A stretch of DNA of 6,268 nucleotides from Xanthobacteraceae bacterium (GTDB lineage Bacteria; Pseudomonadota; Alphaproteobacteria; Rhizobiales; Xanthobacteraceae): positions 1 through 6,268 of the forward strand of contig JASHWN010000495.1 in NCBI GenBank assembly GCA_030044035.1, read 5' to 3'. Under the pieces are notes generated by a model. The model saw only the letters and a list, made by a program, of their open reading frames with translations. It was not told where the DNA came from and searched no databases. Below are positions 1-5,603 of the stretch, one piece after another (positions within the stretch are counted from its first letter, which is position 1; every line of letters begins with the position of its first letter). The position numbers were made by a program, and so were the translations under genes.

Positions 1-2
1 AG

Positions 3-770
<768 letters not shown>

Positions 771-797
771 AGGCAGCGCGCATATTTTTCGCAGCAG

Positions 798-828
798 AAG
801 CGGCGCCCTGATCGGGCGCCGCTTTTTT
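798..828 (+). terminator. Intrinsic (rho-independent) terminator of lon
   Basis: A perfect 9-bp GC-rich stem (800-808 with 814-822) closes a 5-nt loop, TGATC, and is followed immediately by six T (823-828). The AA at 798-799 can pair with the first two Ts to extend the stem. It lies 27 nt after the lon stop codon on the same strand. This is the only canonical hairpin-plus-T-tract terminator I see in the window. Confidence 0.93.
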
Positions 829-949
829 AAGGCGGCGGGCGCTAAGCTGCCACAATGGCCGGCGATAGGTTGGCGGTTGGCGCGAGAGAGCCGATGTCGC
901 GCAACCGTTCCGCGGGTTGAAGCAGCGATCGGCCGCCATGTGAGGCTAC

Positions 950-1342
950 GTGTACAAGACCAGCATTTTCTGCGTTGCTGCCGTCTGTCTCGTTCTCGCC
1001 GCGCGGTCTGCCGCAGCGGAACAGGCGATCCCGGCGCCTACCGCCGGCGATTTCCCGCTGAGCGGAACCTACATGCAAAACGTGCCGTGCAAGGGCAACG
1101 GCAAGGACGACGCGGCGCTGAAGGTCAAGATCTCGGCGCAGGAGATCGTATCCAATATCGGCGTCTGCACCATTCTGGACAACAAGCAGGACGGCAAGAG
1201 CTACAAGCTCCATGTCGAGTGCAAGTTCCCGGCCGGCCCCATGGTGGGCGATCTCACCTTCACGCCGCAACCCGATAACACCGTCAAATTCGTCGACCGG
1301 GACAAGACCTACAACGCCGTCCTGCATCGCTGCCCCCAATAA
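950..1342 (+). CDS. Small secreted four-cysteine protein of unknown function
   Basis: I do not recognise a family. The 130-residue product begins at a GTG codon. An in-frame TGA at 941-943 lies just upstream, so no earlier start is possible, and GAGG at 942-945 gives a short-spaced ribosome site. The first 23 or so residues form a Sec signal peptide: MYKTS, then a hydrophobic core FCVAAVCLVLAA, then a likely AxA cleavage site in RSAAA before EQ. The mature part, about 107 residues, carries exactly four cysteines (in VPCKG, GVCTI, VECKF and HRCPQ), consistent with two disulfide bonds in the periplasm, and is rich in lysine and aspartate. It is isolated from lon by a terminator, and 90 nt separate it from the downstream operon. 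It probably has its own promoter, though no convincing -35/-10 pair was found. The secretion call is an inference from the N-terminus. Confidence 0.82.
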   Translation: MYKTSIFCVAAVCLVLAARSAAAEQAIPAPTAGDFPLSGTYMQNVPCKGNGKDDAALKVKISAQEIVSNIGVCTILDNKQDGKSYKLHVECKFPAGPMVGDLTFTPQPDNTVKFVDRDKTYNAVLHRCPQ

Positions 1343-1366
1343 ATGCCGGCCGCGGGCCGCTGGCAT
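1343..1366 (+). repeat. Imperfect hairpin just after the secreted-protein gene
   Basis: ATGCC (1343-1347) pairs with GGCAT (1362-1366), and inside it GGCC (1348-1351) can pair with GGCC (1355-1358) across a 3-nt loop, leaving GCT unpaired. It starts directly after the stop codon at 1340-1342. No T-run follows, so it is at best a weak terminator or an mRNA 3'-end stabilising hairpin. It overlaps the proposed -35 element of the downstream operon. Confidence 0.35.
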
Positions 1367-1388
1367 CGCGCTCCCGCCGTGCTATGAA
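1360..1388 (+). promoter_or_regulatory. Candidate sigma-70-type promoter of the dienelactone hydrolase operon
   Basis: CTGGCA (1360-1365) matches TTGACA at four of six positions, and TATGAA (1383-1388) matches TATAAT at four of six, with a 17-bp spacer between them. Transcription would start near 1394-1396, inside the 9-bp inverted repeat described next. The matches are modest and could be chance in a window of this size. The position and spacing are what make it worth listing. Confidence 0.3.
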
Positions 1389-1428
1389 TCGTGCGGTCAC
1401 AAAACACGCCGCACGATCAAGGGAGCGC
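1368..1428 (+). promoter_or_regulatory. Outer 8-bp stem that could sequester the Shine-Dalgarno sequence
   Basis: GCGCTCCC (1368-1375) is the perfect reverse complement of GGGAGCGC (1421-1428). It encloses the 9-bp inverted repeat at 1388-1417, giving a nested two-stem structure. The right arm contains the GGGAG core of the ribosome-binding site for the ATG at 1433. If a transcript begins upstream of 1368, this pairing would hide that site and could control translation. If transcription begins near 1394, the left arm is not in the mRNA and this pairing cannot occur. Confidence 0.35.
1388..1417. promoter_or_regulatory. Perfect 9-bp inverted repeat, candidate operator or leader hairpin
   Basis: ATCGTGCGG (1388-1396) and CCGCACGAT (1409-1417) are perfect reverse complements separated by 12 nt. 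The two arms start 21 bp apart, about two helical turns, so a dimeric repressor or activator could contact both arms on one face of the DNA. The repeat ends one base before the Shine-Dalgarno region (1419-1425) of the dienelactone hydrolase gene and begins at the end of a candidate -10 box. Read as RNA it would form a stem-loop next to the ribosome site. No regulator gene is encoded beside it in this window. Confidence 0.5.
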
Positions 1429-1432
1429 ATCA

Positions 1433-2215
1433 ATGAGTTATTACCAGGGACTGCAGGCGGAAGTCGTTTCCTTCCGCGGCCATAACGGCGATCAGGGCGA
1501 GGCCTATTACGCGCGGCCGCTGCGCGCCGGCAAATTTCCGGGCGTCGTCGTCATTCATCACATCCCCGGCTGGTGCGAGTGGACCACCGAGGTCGTGCGC
1601 AAGCTGGCGCATCACGGCTACGCGGCGATCTCGCCGCATCTCTATTTCCGCGAGGGCGGCCCGAACGAGAGCCCCGACGACCTCGGCGCCCGCATCCGCG
1701 CCGCCGGCGGCGTCGCCGATGCCCAGGTGATGGGCGACGTGACCGGCGCCATGACCTATTTGCGCGCGCAGCCGAATGCGACCGGCAAGATCGGCGTGAT
1801 CGGCTTCTGCTCCGGCGGCCGCCACACTTATCTCGCCGCCTGCACGCTGAACGGCATCGACGCCGCGGTCGATTGCTGGGGCGGCAACGTCATCGTCGAC
1901 AATCCGAAGGACCTCAACGACAAACGGCCGGTGGCGCCGATCGATCTGACCGAGAAAATGTCGTGTCCGCTGCTCGGCATTTTCGGCAACGACGACGCCA
2001 ATCCCACCGCCGATCAGGTCAACCGCACCGAGGCGGTGCTGAAGAAATTCGGCAAGAACTACGAATTCCACCGCTACAACGGCGCCGGTCACGCCTTCTT
2101 CAACTGGCAGCGCGACGCCTATCGGCCGGAACAGGCGATGGACGGTTGGCGCAAGGTGTTCGACTTCTTCAACCGTTATCTCGCGACCTCGGCGGCCAGC
2201 ATCGCCGCCGAGTAG
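1433..2215 (+). CDS. Dienelactone hydrolase family protein (alpha/beta hydrolase)
   Basis: A 260-residue cytoplasmic alpha/beta hydrolase of the dienelactone hydrolase family, whose members hydrolyse cyclic ester (lactone) or related ester bonds using a Cys-Asp-His triad. ATG 1433 is preferred over the upstream in-frame ATG at 1391 because AAGGGAG (1419-1425) lies 7 nt before it and the family N-terminus starts here. The nucleophile is C126 in GFCSGG, the acid is D188 in GNDD, and the base is H220 in GAGHAFF, each in the expected order and spacing. The strand-3 motif reads IHHIPGW, where well-studied dienelactone hydrolases have a glutamate (E36 of the Pseudomonas enzyme) that holds the cysteine; here that position appears to be histidine. 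There is no signal peptide. It is the first gene of a probable operon, with the next start 27 nt downstream. The exact substrate is unknown. Confidence 0.9.
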   Translation: MSYYQGLQAEVVSFRGHNGDQGEAYYARPLRAGKFPGVVVIHHIPGWCEWTTEVVRKLAHHGYAAISPHLYFREGGPNESPDDLGARIRAAGGVADAQVMGDVTGAMTYLRAQPNATGKIGVIGFCSGGRHTYLAACTLNGIDAAVDCWGGNVIVDNPKDLNDKRPVAPIDLTEKMSCPLLGIFGNDDANPTADQVNRTEAVLKKFGKNYEFHRYNGAGHAFFNWQRDAYRPEQAMDGWRKVFDFFNRYLATSAASIAAE

Positions 2216-2242
2216 CTGCTGCGCCCAACAAAGGAGAACGCG

Positions 2243-2536
2243 ATGTGCTCGTACATCGTCGAAAAGACGGCGTTGGTCGGCAGCGCCAAGGGTCGTAAGG
2301 GCTGGATGCGGATCGACACCGCCAACGTCTATTACGACCATCCGTATTACTCGACGCTCGACCACGTGCTCGCCATCGACTTCACCAATGAAGGCGAAGG
2401 CGGGCGCGACCGCGTCGCCGTCGAGCTGAGCGCCGAATCGGCGCGTGCATTGGTCGAGCGCATCCTCGCGGCGTTGGCGAGCGGCGATGTGGCGCATGGC
2501 CGCGCCTCGGCTTCCGTTGCGGTCGCCGCCGAATAG
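2243..2536 (+). CDS. DUF6295-like small protein
   Basis: A 97-residue protein with no signal peptide or membrane segment. The ATG is set by AAAGGAGA (2230-2237), about 5 nt upstream. The N-terminal MCSYIVEK, the central GSAKGRKGW and VYYDHP, and the later AIDF and RVAVELSAESARAL are the pattern I associate with the DUF6295 family. This is recalled rather than searched. The final 15 or so residues are Ala/Val/Ser-rich and probably disordered. No catalytic or metal site is obvious: C2 is the only cysteine, and there are few histidines. It starts 27 nt after the dienelactone hydrolase stop and ends 67 nt before the dioxygenase start, so it is probably co-transcribed with both. Its role is unknown; a partner or accessory protein to one of the flanking enzymes is possible but unproven. 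Confidence 0.82.
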   Translation: MCSYIVEKTALVGSAKGRKGWMRIDTANVYYDHPYYSTLDHVLAIDFTNEGEGGRDRVAVELSAESARALVERILAALASGDVAHGRASASVAVAAE

Positions 2537-2603
2537 GCCGCGCGTAAAAAATAGCGGCGTTCGCGCGTTGGCCGCGAGCGCCGGCCAAAAACGGAGGAGC
2601 GCC

Positions 2604-3473
2604 ATGGACGTCGCCGTCAGAAGCAAGACCAAGTTCGACGTCGTTCCGCTGACCAAACATATCGGCGCGGAAATCCGCGGCATCGATTTGCGCGAAAAGC
2701 CCGACGAGCAGACGGTGCGGGCGATCTATCAAGCCTGGCTCGATCATTTGGTTCTGATCTTCCCGGACCAGCAGCTCGCGCAGGAGGATTTGGTCCGCGC
2801 CACCAGCTTCTTCGGCGAGATCGGCAAGCTGTCGCGGCCGCCGAAATATTTTCCCAAGGGCTATTCGTCGCTGCTCCCTGGCATCATGATGGTCTCGAAC
2901 ATCCGCGAGAACGGCGAGCCGATCGGCGTATTGCCGGACGGCGAGATGATGTTCCATCACGACATGATCCACGCCGAGGTGCCGAGCAAGGCGACGCTGC
3001 TTTATGCGGTGGAGATTCCGTCGGCCGGCGGCAACACGCTGTTCGCCAGCGGTTACGCCTCCTACGACACGCTCGATCCGGCGGTCCGCGACCGCCTGGA
3101 AGGCAAGAAGGCGCTGCACCATTACAATTACGGCACCACCATCCGCGGCGGCAAAATGGGCACCGAAGCTTTTGCCGAGTGCATGCATCCGGTGTTTCGC
3201 ACCCATGAGGACACCGGGCGCAAGGCGGTCTACGTCAACCGCCTGATGACGGTGAAAGTGTTCGATATGCCCGAAGACGAGAGCGACCGGCTGCTCAACG
3301 CCGTGTTCGATCACGCCGAACAGCGCGAGTTTGTCTACGAGCACGTCTGGCGGGTCGGCGATCTTTTGTTGTGGGACAATCGCTGCTCGTCGCACGCGCG
3401 CACCGATTTTTCCTCCACCGAGCGGCGGCTGTTGCTGCGCACGACGGTACAGGGGACGGTGCGGCCGTACTAA
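2604..3473 (+). CDS. TauD/TfdA family Fe(II)/2-oxoglutarate-dependent dioxygenase
   Basis: A 289-residue cytoplasmic enzyme of the TauD/TfdA family, which couples 2-oxoglutarate decarboxylation to hydroxylation of small, often sulfonated or aryloxy-acid, substrates. ATG 2604 is chosen because GGAGGA (2593-2598) lies 5 nt upstream and the family N-terminus (VVPLTKHIGAEIRGIDL) follows; the longer in-frame extension is Arg/Pro-rich non-family sequence. The iron ligands are H118 and D120 in FHHD and H264 in NRCSSH. R275 and R279 in RRLLLR match the spacing of the 2-oxoglutarate carboxylate-binding arginines of TauD and TfdA. The segment HAEQREFVYEHVWRVGDLLL followed by WDNRC is notably close to TfdA, and total length fits too. 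It is the last gene of a probable three-gene operon. Substrate is not assignable: TfdA-like proteins are widespread and most do not act on 2,4-D. All catalytic residues are present. Confidence 0.93.
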   Translation: MDVAVRSKTKFDVVPLTKHIGAEIRGIDLREKPDEQTVRAIYQAWLDHLVLIFPDQQLAQEDLVRATSFFGEIGKLSRPPKYFPKGYSSLLPGIMMVSNIRENGEPIGVLPDGEMMFHHDMIHAEVPSKATLLYAVEIPSAGGNTLFASGYASYDTLDPAVRDRLEGKKALHHYNYGTTIRGGKMGTEAFAECMHPVFRTHEDTGRKAVYVNRLMTVKVFDMPEDESDRLLNAVFDHAEQREFVYEHVWRVGDLLLWDNRCSSHARTDFSSTERRLLLRTTVQGTVRPY

Positions 3474-3481
3474 GGCGGCGC

Positions 3482-4374
3482 TCAGAGTTTGGTCGGCTCT
3501 GCCGGCAATTTGGCCAGTGCCGGTAAAATCGCGGTGCGCGCCGCGTCGTACGATGGATGTCGCCGCGGTTGGACAGGATGACCAGCCCGAGCTTGCGCTC
3601 CGGCAGCAGGCCGACATAGGCCGAAGCGTTGTTGAGGCCGCCCGGCTTGTCGACGATGGTCGGGCCGGCGAGATCGTTGACCTCCCACGCCATGGCCTGG
3701 CCGACGCGGAAAAATTCGTGCTGGGTGAATTGCAGCGCCTTGCCGGTTTGCGGATCGACGCTTTCTTGGTCGCCCACGGTGGCGGCGACCAGAATGGCGA
3801 GGTCGCGCGCCGATGAGAACATCTGCCCGGTGCCGGGAAAGTCGAAATAGCTCTGCTGGTTGCCCGGCGCTCCGATCGGCATGCCATCGGCCGAATAGCC
3901 TTGCACCGTGCGACGGATGAATTGCGGAGCCATCACGGCCTGATTGTCCGGTCCGCGTTCCGGAAGCAATGTCGAGTTCATACCGAGTGGTTCGAGGATG
4001 CGGCTTTCGATCAGTGCGCCGATCGAGGTGCCATAGCGGCGCTCGAGGGCGAGCTGCAGCAGCACATAGCCGGCGTGGGTGTAGATGCGTCGCTTGCCGG
4101 GCTGTTCGCCGTTCTGCGGCGTCCAGGTGTTCAGCATGTTCAGGAACTGGGCCAGCGAATAGGAGTCGTCGGGCCACGGCGGATGATCGGTCGGCAGCAG
4201 CAGGCCGGAGGTGTGGGTCGCGAGCTCGCCGATCGTGACCCGGCGGATATACGCGCCCCGCAGCTCGTTGACATATTTGTTGACCGGATCGTCGAGCGAA
4301 AGCTCGCCGCGCAGCACCGCCTCGGCGACGAGGCTTGCTTCGAACAACAGCTTCGCATTCAACGTGGTCCACAT
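3482..4374 (-). pseudogene. Class C beta-lactamase family serine hydrolase, truncated and frameshifted
   Basis: A remnant of the AmpC/penicillin-binding serine hydrolase family. From the ATG at 4374 the frame gives RGELSLDDPVNKYV, GELATHTSGLL, a Y98-T-H version of the YxN motif, EPLGMNST, and K243-P-G followed by AYVGLLPERKLGLVILSNR. Family members normally have a signal peptide and SxxK nucleophile motif before this. Here only about seven residues precede the expected position, which reads L-N-A-K with no serine, and an in-frame TAG lies 27 nt upstream of the ATG. At codon 274 (near 3551-3553) one base seems to be missing. The family-like end YDAARTAILPALAKL continues in the next frame to a TGA at 3482-3484, whereas the unshifted frame runs on to 3295, antisense through the dioxygenase gene. 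It is probably non-functional. A sequencing or assembly error could explain the frameshift but not the missing N-terminus. It converges on the dioxygenase gene with an 8-nt gap. Confidence 0.8.
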
Positions 4375-4414
4375 TGTGGCTGGGCGATCTCGCTAATCCC
4401 GATGGCGCGTGCTA

Positions 4415-4438
4415 ACCCCGTCGCCGGCGGGCCGGGGT
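4415..4438. repeat. GC-rich inverted repeat upstream of the small membrane protein gene
   Basis: ACCCCG (4415-4420) and CGGGGT (4433-4438) are perfect reverse complements around a 12-nt GC-rich loop that itself contains GCCGGC. It sits between the ends of the beta-lactamase remnant and the small membrane gene, 34 nt before the latter's proposed start. It could be a leader hairpin or operator. In DNA this rich in G and C, chance is a serious alternative. Confidence 0.25.
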
Positions 4439-4472
4439 CGACATGCGGCTGCGCGCGTCAAAACGGGGACAG

Positions 4473-4691
4473 ATGCAAATGAAAATGCTCGCCTTCCTTC
4501 TCGCCATTATCTGCGCCGTCATTGCCGTCATGTATTACACGACGCCGGCCGGCTCGTTGCCGAGCTTCATGCCCGGTTACATTCCGGGCGCGCAGCACAT
4601 GCATATGAAGCACGCTGTCGCTGCCGCGGTCGCCGCCGTCGTTTTCTTCGTACTCGGGCTTTTCGCCGGGCGCTCGCGCAAGGCCGCTTGA
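4473..4691 (+). CDS. Small two-helix inner-membrane protein of unknown function
   Basis: A 72-residue protein with two predicted membrane helices, about residues 5-22 (MLAFLLAIICAVIAVM core) and 48-66 (AVAAAVAAVVFFVLGLF), followed by a basic RSRK end. By the positive-inside rule both termini should face the cytoplasm and the loop the periplasm. The loop contains TPAGSLPSFMPGY and then QHMHMKH, a Met/His cluster next to the second helix. Start choice is uncertain: ATG 4473 has GGGG (4465-4468) 4 nt before it, ATG 4479 is 10 nt from the same site, and the in-frame ATG at 4443 would add a basic stretch with no clear ribosome site. I do not recognise a named family. It is a single gene, convergent with the thioesterase gene downstream. 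A chance open frame is unlikely given the clean two-helix pattern. Confidence 0.75.
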   Translation: MQMKMLAFLLAIICAVIAVMYYTTPAGSLPSFMPGYIPGAQHMHMKHAVAAAVAAVVFFVLGLFAGRSRKAA

Positions 4692-4715
4692 CGATGTCGC
4701 GGCCGCGAGGCATCG
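4692..4715. terminator. Hairpin between convergent genes, possible bidirectional terminator
   Basis: CGATG (4692-4696) pairs with CATCG (4711-4715), enclosing the perfect 12-nt palindrome TCGCGGCCGCGA (4697-4708), with GG left unpaired. It fills the 31-nt gap between the stops of two convergent genes, where a shared terminator would be expected. There is no T-tract on either side, so it lacks the key second element of an intrinsic terminator. Confidence 0.3.
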
Positions 4716-4722
4716 AGCGCGA

Positions 4723-5154
4723 TCAGCGCGGGCCGACGAGCTTGCGTTGCACGCGCGCGTCGAACCGTTCGACGCTGACCACAACGCGCTGGTGGATGCC
4801 GCCGCCGATCGACTCGAACGGGTCGCGGGCCTCGACCCGGAACGTGATGGTACGGCCTTCCAGGCGCAAAACCTCGGCGCTGGCGGTGACGCGTAGTCCG
4901 ACCGGCGTAGCCGCGGTATGGCTGACATCGAGGTGGATGCCCAGGCTCTGATGGCCGGCGGGAAGTAGCTGCTCGACCGCTGCCAACGCCGCGGCCTCGA
5001 TCAAGTTGATCATCACCGGCGTCGCCAGCACGGCGATGCGGCCCGAACCTACGAACGGCGCAGTGTGCTCGGCCGCCACGACCAGTTCAGCGGTTCCAGT
5101 CAGGCCGGGCGCAATGCGGGCGAGGGCAGGGCTGATCGGGCCGGCGGGAGGCAT
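4723..5154 (-). CDS. FlK-like acyl-CoA thioesterase (hotdog fold)
   Basis: A 143-residue cytoplasmic hotdog-fold thioesterase resembling FlK, the fluoroacetyl-CoA thioesterase of Streptomyces cattleya. The C-terminal half, from SLGIHLDVSHTAATPVGL through VERFDARVQRK, matches FlK closely by eye. The FlK catalytic residues T42, E50 and H76 correspond to T45 (LATP), E53 (LIEAA) and H79 (VSHTAATP), all at a constant offset of three. The stretch before T45, which in FlK carries the lid phenylalanines F33 and F36 that favour fluoroacetyl-CoA, is different here, reading HTAPFVGSGRIAV. Real substrates are therefore more likely other short acyl-CoAs. ATG 5154 is the only possible start: no start codon lies between it and the in-frame stop at 5185-5187. 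No strong ribosome site is visible, so it may be weakly translated. It is divergent from the PsiF-like gene and convergent with the small membrane gene. Confidence 0.87.
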   Translation of the reverse strand: MPPAGPISPALARIAPGLTGTAELVVAAEHTAPFVGSGRIAVLATPVMINLIEAAALAAVEQLLPAGHQSLGIHLDVSHTAATPVGLRVTASAEVLRLEGRTITFRVEARDPFESIGGGIHQRVVVSVERFDARVQRKLVGPR

Positions 5155-5318
5155 GCGGAGCGGCGGCGCTGTCGTTGTTCGGGAATCATGTCATAACCCG
5201 TCATCTCGTCCCTGCGCCATGCCCCCAAAACTGCGGTGGGCGATCCTGCTGGCGGTCTGATCCGCACTGTCGCCGCAAAATGCCGGGAGTTTGGTTCCTG
5301 ATATTGAGGAGGTCCGCG

Positions 5319-5603
5319 ATGCATCGCCCTACGCTCCTGACCGGGTTCTTGGCTGGTCTCTTGACCGCCACATCCCTTGCGCTGCCGTCGGCCCCGGCTG
5401 GTGCGGCGACGCCGAAACAGAAGGCCGCGACCTGCAAGTTCTACGCCGACCAGCAGAAGCTCGCCGGCCCCAAACGCGCACAGTTCATGGCAAAGTGCAC
5501 GTCCAACAGAAACGAACCGCGCGGCGGTCCGGCGGGCGCGCCCGGCGGCCCGCCCGGCTCGCAACCCGCGCCGGAAGAGCCGGAGGGAGAACCGCAGCAG
5601 TAA
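5319..5603 (+). CDS. Exported PsiF-like protein with Pro/Gly-rich tail
   Basis: A 94-residue protein. ATG 5319 has an excellent ribosome site, GAGGAGGT (5306-5313), 5 nt upstream, so the longer in-frame extension from 5175 is rejected. Residues 1-29 or so form a Sec signal peptide: MHRPT, then hydrophobic LLTGFLAGLLTATSLAL, then a likely cleavage after PAGAA. The following TPKQKAATCKFYADQQKL and GPKRAQFMAKC resemble one PsiF repeat (C-x-x-A ... L-x-G-x-x-R-x-x-F-M-x-x-C), a short motif found in E. coli PsiF, a phosphate-starvation-inducible protein of unknown mechanism. The last 30 or so residues are low-complexity Pro/Gly then Glu/Pro, probably disordered. The two cysteines of the motif are the only ones in the mature part. 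It is likely periplasmic. No Pho box was identified upstream, so phosphate control should not be assumed. Confidence 0.82.
   Translation: MHRPTLLTGFLAGLLTATSLALPSAPAGAATPKQKAATCKFYADQQKLAGPKRAQFMAKCTSNRNEPRGGPAGAPGGPPGSQPAPEEPEGEPQQ

Noticed and set aside
1391..1432. Upstream in-frame ATG for the dienelactone hydrolase
   Set aside because: The extension would run through the inverted repeat and the ribosome site. AAGGGAG is correctly placed for ATG 1433, and the family N-terminus begins there.
1430..2683. 417-codon open frame on the minus strand across the dienelactone hydrolase and DUF6295-like genes
   Set aside because: It is the antisense shadow of well-supported plus-strand genes in high-GC DNA. 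The product is an Ala/Arg/Val-rich mix with no family signature and no good ribosome site.
2604..3473. Calling the dioxygenase tfdA and the hydrolase tfdE (2,4-D degradation)
   Set aside because: Family-level resemblance is clear, but the rest of the pathway is absent and substrate specificity cannot be read from the sequence, so gene symbols were withheld.
3295..3481. Extra C-terminal extension of the beta-lactamase frame, antisense to the dioxygenase end
   Set aside because: It exists only because a one-base frameshift bypasses the natural stop. The residues are Arg/Ala-rich and unlike the family, while the next frame has the expected end.
2382..3887. 501-codon minus-strand open frame antisense to the dioxygenase and extending into the beta-lactamase remnant
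   Set aside because: Its composition is Arg/Ser/Pro-rich and has no motifs. It is in neither of the two frames that encode the beta-lactamase homology, and the dioxygenase on the other strand has all catalytic residues.
3901..4482. 193-codon plus-strand open frame opposite the beta-lactamase remnant
   Set aside because: It is the antisense shadow of a region with clear serine-hydrolase homology on the minus strand, with no recognisable domain.
5175..5318. N-terminal extension of the PsiF-like protein
   Set aside because: A very strong ribosome site sits just before ATG 5319, and the signal peptide starts at that codon. The extension would bury the signal peptide inside the protein.
5155..5318. 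Shared promoter region between the divergent thioesterase and PsiF-like genes
   Set aside because: Scanned on both strands for -35/-10 pairs and Pho-box-like repeats. Only weak, poorly spaced partial matches were seen, so no promoter is annotated.
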